A DNA stretch of 39,440 bases, taken from positions 1-39,440 of the IMG/VR virus record IMGVR_UViG_3300034096_000737. The stretch is one strand, 5' to 3'. The stretch comes from a virus. Shown piece after piece: positions 5,092 to 13,746 of this stretch. Positions within the stretch are counted from its first letter, which is position 1. Each line of letters begins with the position of its first letter. Under the pieces are notes generated by a model, which saw only the letters and a list, made by a program, of their open reading frames with translations, had not been told where the DNA came from and did no database searches. A program made the translations under genes and the position numbers.

Positions 5092-5711
5092 GTGAGCTGG
5101 TGACAACGGAACTGGGGCTGGCGGTGCCGCCGAAACCTGCGGAGGCGTGGCGGGAGCACACGACGGAGCGGTGGCGTGAACGTGACCCGGAAGGGTATGA
5201 GTTCGCGTTGTATCTGGTGCGCGAGCTGGGGCTCACGAACAAATCGAAGATCGAGGGCATGGTGAGCCAGCATCGCCAGGCGCGAGGACTGGACGGCATT
5301 TCACGCAACAGCATCATCGCGTTGTTCAACGACACGCGGGAGTTCAAACCCGGAGAGATTGACGAGATCATCCGGCGACGCTCGGCGCTGCTGACGGCGG
5401 ATGCGCTCGACAAGGTGGAGGAGCTGCTTTACTCCGCGAAGGCCGCGAAGGACTTGGGCGCGGCGAGCATGGCGCTGACGGCGGTTTACAACGTCAAGCA
5501 ACTTAGCAGCGGCGGCGCGACTCGGATTAGCGGGAACACGCAAGACAGCGCAAAAGCGAAGACGTTTGATGACTTCGTGAAGATGGCGCAGGAGCGCATG
5601 AAGCTGAAGGAAGCTGAAAGGGTGACGGAGGTGGAGGTGGTGCCGGTGAAGGAATGTGAAACTGAAGCGGGCAGGAGTGCCCGCGCTCCTCTCCAAAACA
5701 AAACTCTATGA
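5088..5711 (+). CDS. Terminase small subunit-like protein
   Basis: A 207-residue protein placed directly before the large terminase, with overlaps of four bases on both sides. Residues 15-75 form helical segments (AEAWREHTTERW, YLVRELGLTNKSKIEGMV, RNSIIALFNDTREF) compatible with a DNA-binding fold. Residues 85-130 are helical (RRSALLTADALDKVEELLY), as in oligomerising small terminases. Position, size and layout are the main evidence; I do not recognise the family by sequence. Its role would be recognition of the packaging start on phage DNA. Coupling to intI is unusual. Confidence 0.65.
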   Translation: MSELVTTELGLAVPPKPAEAWREHTTERWRERDPEGYEFALYLVRELGLTNKSKIEGMVSQHRQARGLDGISRNSIIALFNDTREFKPGEIDEIIRRRSALLTADALDKVEELLYSAKAAKDLGAASMALTAVYNVKQLSSGGATRISGNTQDSAKAKTFDDFVKMAQERMKLKEAERVTEVEVVPVKECETEAGRSARAPLQNKTL

Positions 5712-7693
5712 GCACGGACGAAACCAGAATGGCGTTTGAACTGCTGGCGGAGACGCAGCGGCCGCATGGGATGCTGGCGGCGTTGTCGGCGGATGAACTC
5801 ATGGCGCTGGGGCCGGAGGATGCGATGCGCGCGGTGCAGGCGCGGGAGGAACGCATTCGGGAGGCGGCGGATGATCCGTTCAATCACGGCTGGTTCTTCC
5901 GCTCATGGGATGACATTCTGTGGGAAACGTGCCGCCTGCGTGTGGCGAATCCGGGCGTGCCCTGCACGATGGGGATCGGCGGCTCGAATGGCTCCGGCAA
6001 GACGCAGGCGCTGGCGCGGTTTTACACGCTGGCGATGGAGCAATGCACGCCGGACATGCCGGAGCATCAACGCACGTTTTGGACGTTCAGCTACGACGAC
6101 GACAAGAGCGCCGAGGTGGTGGAGGCGGCGATTCGGTTCTGGCAGCCGAACGAATACAAGACCGAGACGGGCCGCCTGAAGAAGATGGCGAACCAGAAAA
6201 TGGCCTATGATCGCGCAGGCGGTTTCACGAACAATGAGTGCGCGGTGATGAGCGGCGCGGTGTGCCGGTTCAAGACTTGGGCGCAGGACATCGGCAAGCT
6301 GGAAGGTCCGCGCCCCACGACGGCCTGGGCGGATGAAAGCGTGCCGGTGATGGTGCTGGAGGCGGTGGAAAACCGCCTGCTGACGGCGGCGGAGTTCACG
6401 CATGAAATGATGCCGAAGTGGAAGGAACTGCTGGCGCAGAAGGAGCGTGACCCGGAGCTTTGGTTTCCGCGTGAGCTGATCGGCCGCCTGATGGTGGCGA
6501 TGCAGTTCGTCACCTACACCTTCCGCGACGGTTACACGGAGACGGTGCGCTGGTTCATGGACAAGGCGGTGACGATGAAGGAGATCGAGGCCGATCCCGA
6601 GCTGCTGCCGCGTTGCGACGATCAGGGCCGTGTGATCGGTGGCGAGAAACTGCCCTGCGTGGTGCATTGCGCCATGCCGACGCGGCGCTTTGTGTGGATC
6701 TATGCGTGGCAAAATCCTCTCGGTGGCAACTGGGAGGGCATGAAAAAGGCCGAACTCAAAAGCCCGCGAGCGAAGAAACTTTGGAAATGCTACGGCATCG
6801 CCGAGGGCACGGCGGATTCACCGTTTCCGAACTTCAACGTGCAGGTGCATGTGCGTCCGGTTCCGGCCTGGCTGCCGCCGTATGAAATTGGAACGTGGTG
6901 GATGTCGCAAGACCCGAACGCAAGCGGCGGCCGTGCGTGGTTTCAACTGTGGGCGTTTGTGCTGGGCGAGGCGTTTGGCAAGATGCACCCCGGTGACATC
7001 CTCATCGCGCACGAATACCCGCAGACGAACGACATCGTGAGCGTGCCGGGCGCGGCGATCTACACGGGCGAGGACTGCGAATGGGCGCAGACGGGCGGCA
7101 AGAACGGGCTGGGTGTCAAAGGCAACGCGCAGAAGCAATGGCCCTGCGGCTATGCGTTCCGCGCCGCCGAGATCCGGCGCATCGAGGCGAAACTGGCCGA
7201 CTGGCAGGGCGTCAAGGACATGCGCGGCAAGTTTGAGCGCAGCATGCTCGACCTCTACGGCCGCCGCATTTCCGACAGCCGCAGCACGAACACGCAGGTG
7301 GAAGGCCAGGAAGAGAGCAAGACCATCATCGAGTGGATGGAGGAAAACGATTTGTATTTCAGCCAGGCGGGCGGCAATGCGGCGGCGGACAACGTGCTGA
7401 GCGGTGAGCAGAACATTAACAGCATGCTGATGTGGGATCGTGAGCGCGGCATCATCCAGCCGAACGGCTGGATTGAGTTCGATCCGCAGCACGGGCGCGG
7501 CCCCGGCCTGTGGATCGCGCAGCATTGCACGAACCTGATCGGCGCGTTGCAGAACTACCCTGGCTACGCGGTGAGTGGCAGCAGCGGCAGCGCGTGGAAA
7601 GACCCGATCGACACCCTGCGCATTTTGTTGGCGGCGCGGCCCGAGCATCTTTCGGAAAAGGATCTGCGGATTGAGAGGGGCGGGAGTTATTGA
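5708..7693 (+). CDS. terL: Terminase large subunit
   Basis: A 661-residue packaging ATPase-nuclease. The P-loop is GIGGSNGSGKTQALARF at about residues 88-104. A Walker B-like segment, TTAWADESVPVMVLE, lies near 204-218. Later, WMSQDPNASGGRAWFQLWAFVLGE at about 397-420 with a downstream IYTGEDCEW looks like the start of the RNase H-type nuclease, where an aspartate is expected. The motor cuts concatemers and pumps DNA into the prohead through the portal. It overlaps the small subunit gene by ATGA and ends next to a GACAATC-type repeat block. Confidence 0.88.
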   Translation: MSTDETRMAFELLAETQRPHGMLAALSADELMALGPEDAMRAVQAREERIREAADDPFNHGWFFRSWDDILWETCRLRVANPGVPCTMGIGGSNGSGKTQALARFYTLAMEQCTPDMPEHQRTFWTFSYDDDKSAEVVEAAIRFWQPNEYKTETGRLKKMANQKMAYDRAGGFTNNECAVMSGAVCRFKTWAQDIGKLEGPRPTTAWADESVPVMVLEAVENRLLTAAEFTHEMMPKWKELLAQKERDPELWFPRELIGRLMVAMQFVTYTFRDGYTETVRWFMDKAVTMKEIEADPELLPRCDDQGRVIGGEKLPCVVHCAMPTRRFVWIYAWQNPLGGNWEGMKKAELKSPRAKKLWKCYGIAEGTADSPFPNFNVQVHVRPVPAWLPPYEIGTWWMSQDPNASGGRAWFQLWAFVLGEAFGKMHPGDILIAHEYPQTNDIVSVPGAAIYTGEDCEWAQTGGKNGLGVKGNAQKQWPCGYAFRAAEIRRIEAKLADWQGVKDMRGKFERSMLDLYGRRISDSRSTNTQVEGQEESKTIIEWMEENDLYFSQAGGNAAADNVLSGEQNINSMLMWDRERGIIQPNGWIEFDPQHGRGPGLWIAQHCTNLIGALQNYPGYAVSGSSGSAWKDPIDTLRILLAARPEHLSEKDLRIERGGSY

Positions 7694-7721
7694 GACAATC
7701 AGACAAGGCGACAATCAGATT
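7692..7721 (+). repeat. GAGACAATCAGACAAGG-type repeat block
   Basis: Reiterated GACAATCAGA and GACAAGGC words fill the gap between the terminase stop and the next ATG. The same words appear at 10273-10304, within the polyvalent gene at 23127-23215, and in a related form at 31250-31325. Confidence 0.8.
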
Positions 7722-7964
7722 ATGAGCAACACGATGACAACAGCAAAAACCACGGCTTCAGCCAAACCGGCAAGCAAACCCGCGTTGAAAACCTTGATCA
7801 CCTGGGCGGAGGTGATGGGGCATGCGAGGCAGGCGAGGATTTCCGAGCACACGGCGCGGAAGATTCTCTGCCGGCAGGGCAGCCCGGCGAAAATCCACTT
7901 GCCAACCATGCAGCAATTCCGGTATGATGAGGCCGTTGTGCTGCGGGAGTTTGGGTTGCTTTGA
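7722..7964 (+). CDS. Small basic hypothetical protein
   Basis: An 80-residue protein between terminase and portal. The first 25 residues are a low-complexity TTAKTTASAKPASKPA linker. The rest (LITWAEVMGHARQARISEHTARKILCRQG) has a helix-turn-helix look. It could be a DNA-binding accessory of packaging or a regulator; neither is shown. The ATG at 7722 comes straight after the repeat block, with no clear ribosome binding site. Confidence 0.55.
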   Translation: MSNTMTTAKTTASAKPASKPALKTLITWAEVMGHARQARISEHTARKILCRQGSPAKIHLPTMQQFRYDEAVVLREFGLL

Positions 7965-7985
7965 TCCATTCCTGCCCGCACGGCC

Positions 7986-10271
7986 ATGCCCACACTCGAT
8001 TTAGATTCAGACGATGAATCCCTGCACGTCGTTGAAAGCGACGAAACTCTTGATCCCGCCTGGGTGATTGACGAGCTGATGGTGTCACTCACCGATCTGG
8101 GGCCGTGGATTCAGGACATGCAGGACCATGAACGCACGGCGCTGGCCGTGTGGGCGGGGCAGTCGCAGGACGGGCGGAAGCACGCGGCGAACTACGGCAA
8201 GAAGGTGTTCCCCTTTGAAGGGGCGGCGGATTCCCGCGTGCATCTGGCGGGCGCGGCGATTGACGAGCTTACCATGCTGGAAATGCTGGCGATTGAATCC
8301 GCCAAGGTTCAGGTCATTGCGATGGAAAGCAGCGATGCCGCCGCAAGCAAGAAGGTGGAGACGCTGATGAAATACGAGACGCGGCAGCGCATGCGCAACG
8401 AGCTTTGGCGCGAGCGCAATTTTGCGCGGCAGATCAAGCACACCTGGGGCCATGCCGTGATGCACGTTGGCTGGGAGCAGCGCATGGGCACGGCGCAGGC
8501 CACGGTGAGCGTGGACGATTTGATCGCCGATCACACGCAGACGAAGCTGGCCGAGGCCCGCATCCAGGCCGCCGACGCGGGTATGCAGCCGCTCGATGAA
8601 TCCGGGGAACTGCTCACCGCCGAGCAGCAGCTTGCTATCGCCGATGCCGCCGAGGTGGAGGTGAACGATTTCCTGCGCTCCGACGATCGCGCGCCGCTGG
8701 TGGCGATGATCCGCCGCAGGCATCCGCTGCTTTCTCCCATCCGGGCGCGGCGTGCCGCCAAGGAGCTGCGGGGCGAGGACAGCGTGACGTTTGCCGCGCC
8801 GTATCGCAAACCGGGCAAGCCGTGCGTGCGTGCGTATCTGCCGGGCATTGACGTGTTTTATCCGCACTGGTGCGGCCAGGTGGACCGTGCGCCCTGGGTG
8901 GCGCATGTGGAGCAATACAGCGAGCCGGAGCTGCGGGCGAAAGCCAAGACGGACGGCTGGAATCAGGACGCCATCGACGCGCTGCTGAAGCTGGGGCCGA
9001 AGCCGGTGGTGGACAGCTCCGCCGTGCTGCACACCGTCGCCGCCAGCGTGGAGCGCATCTTGAACGAACCGGCGCGGGACACCTTCACCGCCCGCTATCG
9101 CAACCGCGAGCAGACGTGGTATGAAGTGCTGCGCATCACGGTGCAGACGGTGGATGAGGAATGCTTTCCCGCCGTGCAAGAGATCATCTTGCATCCGGGG
9201 CTGGTGGGCAAAAACCGGCGCAAGGAGGACAACGAGCTGCTGTTCGTGAACCGGCTGCTGGATTACTACTTTGACGGCGGCTGTTATGTCGATCTGCGCC
9301 GTGAATACAAGGCGCGGCCGTTGTTTGAGAGCCGTGGCGTGCCGGAGCTGGTGGGCACGCATCAATACCTGCTTAAGAGCACGCGGGATGCGAGCATGGA
9401 CCGGACGAGCTTTGCCACCATGCCGATCGTGAAGGTGTCCGCACGCCGGGCTGGCAGCGGAACGCGCTGGGACTACGAGCCGGGCAGCAAGCTGCCGCTG
9501 GCCTCCGGCGATGAGGCGGACTACATGCGCCCGCCGCCGCTCGACCAGGGCACGGTGCTGGACAGCAACGAGATCCGCAAGGACGTGGCCGATTTGCTCG
9601 GGCTGCATCACGGCGACATCGTGCCGGCCAAGGTGCAGATGCACCAGCAATGGATTGTCACCACGGCGCTGATGGAAGAGCGCGAGATTCTGCTGCGCAT
9701 TCTCGCGCTGGATCAGCAGTTCATGGACCCGCTTTATGTGTCCCGCGTGCTCGGCAACGGGCCGCTGCCGTTCCAAGTCACCCGCGAGGAGATCGCGGGC
9801 AGCTTTGATTTTGTGCTGGAGTTTGATGTGAAATCGCTGGATATGGAATACTTGCAGAAGCGGTGGAGCGCCCTCAAGGATGCGTTCAGCATTCCCGGCG
9901 TGGCGGGACAACTGCCCACAGTGCCGGTGGTGTCCTGGCTGCTGAACAACATCGACCCCGGCCTCTCCGATCTTGTCACCGGCAGCCTCACCGAACGCAA
10001 TGCGGCTGAAGGCGAGGAGGAAAAAGCGGCCATCGCCATGCTGCTCACGGGCGTGGAGCCGACTGTGACGGAGAGCATGGATGCCGCCACCCGCTTGCAG
10101 GTGGATCAGGAGCAGATGCAGAAGAATCCGGCCGTGGCGCAGGCGTATGCGGCGGGCGGCATGTTCACCGAAATGATGAACCGGCGCATGCAGGCGTTCC
10201 AGTTTGCCATCCAGCAGCGCACCGAGAATGCGCAGACGGGGCGGACGGGATTCAAGCCGGTGGTGGAGTAG
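7986..10271 (+). CDS. Portal protein
   Basis: A 761-residue protein directly after the terminase. The length is that of the long portals of podoviruses. VFPFEGAADSRVHLAGAAIDELT at about 74-96 matches the segment by which this portal group is recognised. A long central region carries LLGLHHGDIVPAKVQMHQQW near 537-556 and DFVLEFDVKSLDMEYLQKRW near 614-633. The C-terminal 60 residues are helical and Gln/Ala-rich (AVAQAYAAGGMFTEMMNRRM), fitting a barrel. Twelve copies would form the DNA channel and dock the terminase. Confidence 0.85.
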   Translation: MPTLDLDSDDESLHVVESDETLDPAWVIDELMVSLTDLGPWIQDMQDHERTALAVWAGQSQDGRKHAANYGKKVFPFEGAADSRVHLAGAAIDELTMLEMLAIESAKVQVIAMESSDAAASKKVETLMKYETRQRMRNELWRERNFARQIKHTWGHAVMHVGWEQRMGTAQATVSVDDLIADHTQTKLAEARIQAADAGMQPLDESGELLTAEQQLAIADAAEVEVNDFLRSDDRAPLVAMIRRRHPLLSPIRARRAAKELRGEDSVTFAAPYRKPGKPCVRAYLPGIDVFYPHWCGQVDRAPWVAHVEQYSEPELRAKAKTDGWNQDAIDALLKLGPKPVVDSSAVLHTVAASVERILNEPARDTFTARYRNREQTWYEVLRITVQTVDEECFPAVQEIILHPGLVGKNRRKEDNELLFVNRLLDYYFDGGCYVDLRREYKARPLFESRGVPELVGTHQYLLKSTRDASMDRTSFATMPIVKVSARRAGSGTRWDYEPGSKLPLASGDEADYMRPPPLDQGTVLDSNEIRKDVADLLGLHHGDIVPAKVQMHQQWIVTTALMEEREILLRILALDQQFMDPLYVSRVLGNGPLPFQVTREEIAGSFDFVLEFDVKSLDMEYLQKRWSALKDAFSIPGVAGQLPTVPVVSWLLNNIDPGLSDLVTGSLTERNAAEGEEEKAAIAMLLTGVEPTVTESMDAATRLQVDQEQMQKNPAVAQAYAAGGMFTEMMNRRMQAFQFAIQQRTENAQTGRTGFKPVVE

Positions 10272-10272
10272 C

Positions 10273-10304
10273 GGGAGACAATCGGACAGGGAGACAATCA
10301 GACC
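10273..10304 (+). repeat. GGGAGACAATCGGACAG-type repeat block before a start codon
   Basis: Two tandem copies of a 16-base unit (GGAGACAATCGGACAG, GGAGACAATCAGACC) lie immediately before the ATG at 10305. Same family as the block at 7692-7721. Confidence 0.8.
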
Positions 10305-10607
10305 ATGAGACAAAGCAAAAGCAGAAACAGCCGAGTGCTGGTTGAGACGTGCATGGAGTCCGGGCCGTTGACGGAGGATCAGATTGCGGATGCTTTGGAA
10401 GCCACGCATGAGACGCGGGAGCTGCGGGCGGTGATGTCGCTCATCGAATGCTTCATTGCGGAGGCGCACGCGGAGATGACACAGCGGGGGCAGGAGGCAC
10501 GGATTCGGGACGAGGCGGCGGGCGCGGCGCGGTTTTTGAAGGATCTGCGGGCCGATGTGATCCGGCTCACGGCGCGGAAGAAGCCGGACAAAGCACCTGA
10601 AAAGTGA
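10305..10607 (+). CDS. Hypothetical helical protein between portal and scaffold
   Basis: A 100-residue, mostly helical protein. LTEDQIADALEATHETRELRAVMSLIECFIAEAHAEM and then the basic tail DVIRLTARKKPDKAPEK are the visible features. Its position between portal and scaffold suggests a head-assembly accessory, but I recognise no family. It starts directly after a repeat block and is followed by a terminator-like hairpin about 90 bases downstream. Confidence 0.6.
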   Translation: MRQSKSRNSRVLVETCMESGPLTEDQIADALEATHETRELRAVMSLIECFIAEAHAEMTQRGQEARIRDEAAGAARFLKDLRADVIRLTARKKPDKAPEK

Positions 10608-10695
10608 TGGTGTGTCATGGTCAATGACCGCAGGTGGCCCCAAGTGGTGAGCGTGGAATTTTGACGGCGGGGCCGTGGTGCGGTGAACGTGGCGG

Positions 10696-10718
10696 CGTGC
10701 GCAGGGCGCACGTCTTTT
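10696..10718 (+). terminator. Rho-independent terminator ending one base before the scaffold ATG
   Basis: CGTGCGC 10696-10702 pairs with GCGCACG 10706-10712 around an AGG loop and is followed by TCTTTT, then ATG. The hairpin would end transcription from the packaging genes or attenuate it. It also occupies the place of a ribosome binding site for the next gene. Confidence 0.7.
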
Positions 10719-11969
10719 ATGTTCATCTCCAATCATGCGGTTCCAAACGCACCGGCTGCCCGCAGGGCAGGTGGTGATGTCGCCTCCGCAGGCGGCACGG
10801 GCACGAACACACCCGTAGAAGCTGGTGTTCAGGGCGGTTCTGATGAATCTCCGTTGTCCATTTTCGAGTCACTGGCGAGCAACACGGTTGCCGAGCAGAT
10901 GGCCGCGCTGGATGCAGCGGAAGGAAGCAGGACAGAGCCGGTGAAGGCGAAGGCCAAAAGCCAGCCGACACAAGCCGCCGCGAAACCGAAGTCCCAAACT
11001 GTCACCTCGACAGCCGACGATGACGACGACGCGGGAGCCGATGACGCAGACGAGTCCGACAAGACGGCCGGGAAATCTCAGGAACGCGACGCGATCCTGC
11101 CCGACGATGAGGACGAAGCCGCCGAGGCGCCCGCCGAGGATGAATCGAACGCTGACGAACACGACGACGCGGACGACGGGGAGGCGGGCAGCGACAACGA
11201 CGACGATCCCGAGGACACGAAGGAAGCCGCCGCCAAGCTCAAGGCACTGGAGAAGGACAATTTCAAGACGCGGGCGAAGAACCGCGAACTGCGCGAGCAG
11301 CTTGAGAAAATCCAGGCACGGATGCAGGAGCTGGAAAGCCAGGGCACGACAGCAGGGATGCCGGTTCACGGCATGCCGGAAGGATTCGAGGCCGTGAAAA
11401 CGGAATCCGATCTGAACAAGCTGGAGCAGCAATGGCAGGCGAGTCTGGAGTGGGCCGAGGATCACGAGCAGGAAGGCTACATCGGCAAGGACGCACAGGG
11501 CAACGAGGTGGAATACACCCCGCAGCAGGTGCGCCAATACCGCCGCCAGATGGAGAAGGCATTGAAGCAGGCCGACAAGGCCCGCACGGTGCTGAAGGAC
11601 CGGATGGCGAAGGAAGCCGAGGCCAAGGCCGCCGCGAGCAGAAAGTATCCCTTTGTGCTTGATGCGAACAGCAGCCGCCACGCGCTCGTGAAGCAGATCG
11701 AGTCCGAGCACCCTGAGATCAGTTTGAGCCCGCAGCGCGCCCTTTTGCTAGGCCGCCTGGCTGTCGCCAAACTCATCGAAAGCGGCGCTTATGAACTCGT
11801 CAAGAAAGGCAGCAAGCCTGCTGCCGTCGTCACCCGGAAAGTCGCCACGCCTCCCTCCCCGCCGCCTGCTCGTCGCCCGGCTCCCAAGTCGGACGCGCCC
11901 GATTCCTTTGCCAGTCTCGCCATGAGTCTTGCGCAAGGCACCGTGTCAAGTCTGACAAAAGCCGCCTGA
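10719..11969 (+). CDS. Scaffold / capsid assembly protein
   Basis: A 416-residue protein between portal and major capsid. Residues 90-185 are strongly acidic (DDDDDAGADDADESDK, EDDEDEAAEAPAEDES, DDGEAGSDNDDDPEDT). A coiled coil follows (NRELREQLEKIQARMQELES), then more helices (QVRQYRRQMEKALKQADKA) and a proline/basic linker near the end. Acidic stretches with coiled coil next to the capsid gene are the usual look of phage scaffolds. I chose the ATG at 10719. An in-frame GTG at 10683 would place the terminator inside the gene. Confidence 0.72.
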   Translation: MFISNHAVPNAPAARRAGGDVASAGGTGTNTPVEAGVQGGSDESPLSIFESLASNTVAEQMAALDAAEGSRTEPVKAKAKSQPTQAAAKPKSQTVTSTADDDDDAGADDADESDKTAGKSQERDAILPDDEDEAAEAPAEDESNADEHDDADDGEAGSDNDDDPEDTKEAAAKLKALEKDNFKTRAKNRELREQLEKIQARMQELESQGTTAGMPVHGMPEGFEAVKTESDLNKLEQQWQASLEWAEDHEQEGYIGKDAQGNEVEYTPQQVRQYRRQMEKALKQADKARTVLKDRMAKEAEAKAAASRKYPFVLDANSSRHALVKQIESEHPEISLSPQRALLLGRLAVAKLIESGAYELVKKGSKPAAVVTRKVATPPSPPPARRPAPKSDAPDSFASLAMSLAQGTVSSLTKAA

Positions 11970-12000
11970 CGAATGAGGCCCGGAGCTTCGCGGAAAACCT

Positions 12001-12030
12001 GAACTTCAACACTTCAACTTTTCCACGACC
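12001..12030 (+). repeat. GAACTTCAACACTTC-type repeat before the capsid gene
   Basis: GAACTTCAA, CACTTCAA and CTTTTCCA words precede the capsid ATG directly. There is no visible purine-rich ribosome binding site, although the capsid gene should be among the most highly translated. Confidence 0.65.
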
Positions 12031-13026
12031 ATGCCCGCCACTTTTGAGCGCACCCAAACCGGCCGCCGCGAAGACCTCGCCGACGCCATCTACAACATCG
12101 ACGCGAAGGACTATCCTTTGCTCTCCGCCATCCCGAAAGGGAAAGCCGCCGTCAAGACCCGCTTTGACTGGCAGGCCGACAGCTATGCCACCCCGAGCAC
12201 CGACGGCGTTGTCGATGGTGCCGACGTGAGCACCTACGAAGACGCCGCCGAAAATCGCGGCCTGCTCTCCAACTACGTCCAGAAGGTGCGCCGCACCCCG
12301 ATGGTCACGGAGATGGCGCAGGACGTGTCCGACGTGGCCGGCCTCGCATCCGAAATGGCTGGCGCCATCGCCAAGAAGACCATCGAGTGCAAACGCGATG
12401 TCGAAGCCACCCTCGGCAGCGACAACGAAGCACAGGCCGACAACGGCACGGTGCCTTACAAGACGCGCGGCCTCGGCAAATGGGCGCTCAGCACCGCGCA
12501 AGCCGTGCTTCCGGTGCCCTCCGCCTTCCGCACGCCCTCCGCCAGCATCGACGCCACCGCGCTTGCCAGCGTGACCCGCGCCGTGGTGAACAACGTCATG
12601 AAGAGCCAGTATGCCCAGACCGGCAAACGCGGCACCTACATGTTCGTGTGCGGCACCAGCCTCAAGGCCCGCTTCACCGAAATGGTCGGCTACTCGCCCA
12701 CCGTGTCGAACTTCACCGCCATCACCCAGACCAATCGCGGCCAGGGATCGAAGTGGAGCGACACGATCGAGAGCTTCACTGGTGACTTCGGCACCTACGA
12801 CCTCGTGCTGTCCAACTGGCTCGGCTTCTCCGCCGGTGCGGCCGATGCCCGCCGCGGCTACGCCATCGACCCCTCCATGATGGAACTCAAGTTCAACAAG
12901 CAGTGGGCCTACAAGGCGCTGCCTGACCTGGACGGCGGCCCACGTGGTGTGATCAGCGCCATCTTCGGCCTCGCGGTCAAGAACCCGCTCGGCCTCGCGA
13001 AGTTCGCCGCTACCGCCGACAGCTAA
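12031..13026 (+). CDS. Major capsid protein (SU10 / DUF5309 type)
   Basis: A 331-residue protein. The start MPATFERTQTGRREDLADAIYNIDAKDYPLLSAIPKG is the pattern of the SU10-like HK97-fold capsid group, where the N-terminal arm is followed by TRFDWQADSY. The group's YVQKVRRTPMVTEMAQDV and NVMKSQYAQTGKRGTYMFVCG-like segments are also present, at about 90 and 190. YDLVLSNWLGFS and LDGGPRGVISAIFGLAV near the end fit the P-domain. It forms the icosahedral shell. A strong terminator follows. Confidence 0.88.
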   Translation: MPATFERTQTGRREDLADAIYNIDAKDYPLLSAIPKGKAAVKTRFDWQADSYATPSTDGVVDGADVSTYEDAAENRGLLSNYVQKVRRTPMVTEMAQDVSDVAGLASEMAGAIAKKTIECKRDVEATLGSDNEAQADNGTVPYKTRGLGKWALSTAQAVLPVPSAFRTPSASIDATALASVTRAVVNNVMKSQYAQTGKRGTYMFVCGTSLKARFTEMVGYSPTVSNFTAITQTNRGQGSKWSDTIESFTGDFGTYDLVLSNWLGFSAGAADARRGYAIDPSMMELKFNKQWAYKALPDLDGGPRGVISAIFGLAVKNPLGLAKFAATADS

Positions 13027-13034
13027 CCCTGACA

Positions 13035-13068
13035 CCGGGGCCGCGTGACGAGCGCGGCCCCGGATTTC
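13035..13068 (+). terminator. Rho-independent terminator after the capsid gene
   Basis: CCGGGGCCGCG 13035-13045 pairs perfectly with CGCGGCCCCGG 13053-13063 around a seven-base loop, followed by ATTTCTT. It can insulate the capsid message or stabilise its 3' end. Confidence 0.8.
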
Positions 13069-13115
13069 TTCCCCTCGCAGATTCATTCTCACCCACTTTT
13101 TGAAAGGACACCTTT

Positions 13116-13613
13116 ATGGCTGACCAAGCAGTTACCCTCTCCACCGCCACCAGCGCCAGCAATGGCGTCAAGATCGCCGTTCTCTCGGCAGAAGTCGCCG
13201 CGCAGACCGGCTTCACGCACGCCTTCCGCGTGCCGTTCGACATCCTCAACAACTCCTCGTGGACCACGCAGGGCGATACCGTCACGGTCACGCTCGGCAC
13301 CACTTCGGCCCGCTACCAGGTGGACCGCGTGGCGGTCAACGTCCCGACGGCCTTTGCCACCACCGGCACGCTTACTCTCAGCGTCGGCACCAGCAGCAAT
13401 ACCGCGCTGGCTCTCGCCGCCGCGAGCTGCAAGAGCGACACGCAGCTCACCGCTGCCGCTGGTTGTGTCACGGCCAACAAGGTCGAAGGCACCAGCGCTG
13501 CCACGCTGCAATGCCGCTTCACCACGCAGGGCAGCACCGGAGCCCCGTCGGACATCACCGCAGGCGTCGCCGAGATCTTCCTGCGGATCATCGACGTGGC
13601 CGCGCTGATCTAA
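13116..13613 (+). CDS. Beta-rich structural protein, possible decoration or minor capsid protein
   Basis: A 165-residue Thr/Ala/Ser-rich protein with alternating strands (DTVTVTLGTTSARYQVDRVAVNV, GTLTLSVGTSSNT), consistent with a beta sandwich. It follows the capsid gene by 89 bases, has a good ribosome binding site (GAAAGGACACC), and has its own transcript segment after the capsid terminator. Decoration protein, head fibre or minor head protein are all possible. I recognise no family. Confidence 0.65.
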   Translation: MADQAVTLSTATSASNGVKIAVLSAEVAAQTGFTHAFRVPFDILNNSSWTTQGDTVTVTLGTTSARYQVDRVAVNVPTAFATTGTLTLSVGTSSNTALALAAASCKSDTQLTAAAGCVTANKVEGTSAATLQCRFTTQGSTGAPSDITAGVAEIFLRIIDVAALI

Positions 13614-13617
13614 TGTT

Positions 13618-13746
13618 TTGCCGTCGATCCTGACGGCAAACCCAACGCCTCACAGCACAACCTGCTGCGACTCGGATCAAACCGGGCCGCAGCAGGGGTG
13701 AAGGCGGTTCCTTGTTCGTTGTTCTTAGTTTTCGCCTCTCTGACTC
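13618..13746. other. Intergenic region with two hairpins and a GTTCGTTGTTC repeat
   Basis: TTTGCCGTC pairs with GACGGCAAA (13618-13641) and CTGCTGCG with CGCAGCAG (ending near 13695). Neither has a plus-strand T-tract; the first has one only upstream. From about 13708 to the ATG the bases are reiterated CCTTGTTCGTTGTTCTTAG words, the reverse complement of the AACCAAGAAC class seen at 38618-38641. Confidence 0.6.

Noticed and set aside
8085-10736. An 883-codon open frame on the minus strand
   Set aside because: It lies opposite the portal gene and is Arg/His/Leu-rich, as expected of the mirror of GC-rich coding DNA. The portal frame has recognisable motifs and this one none.
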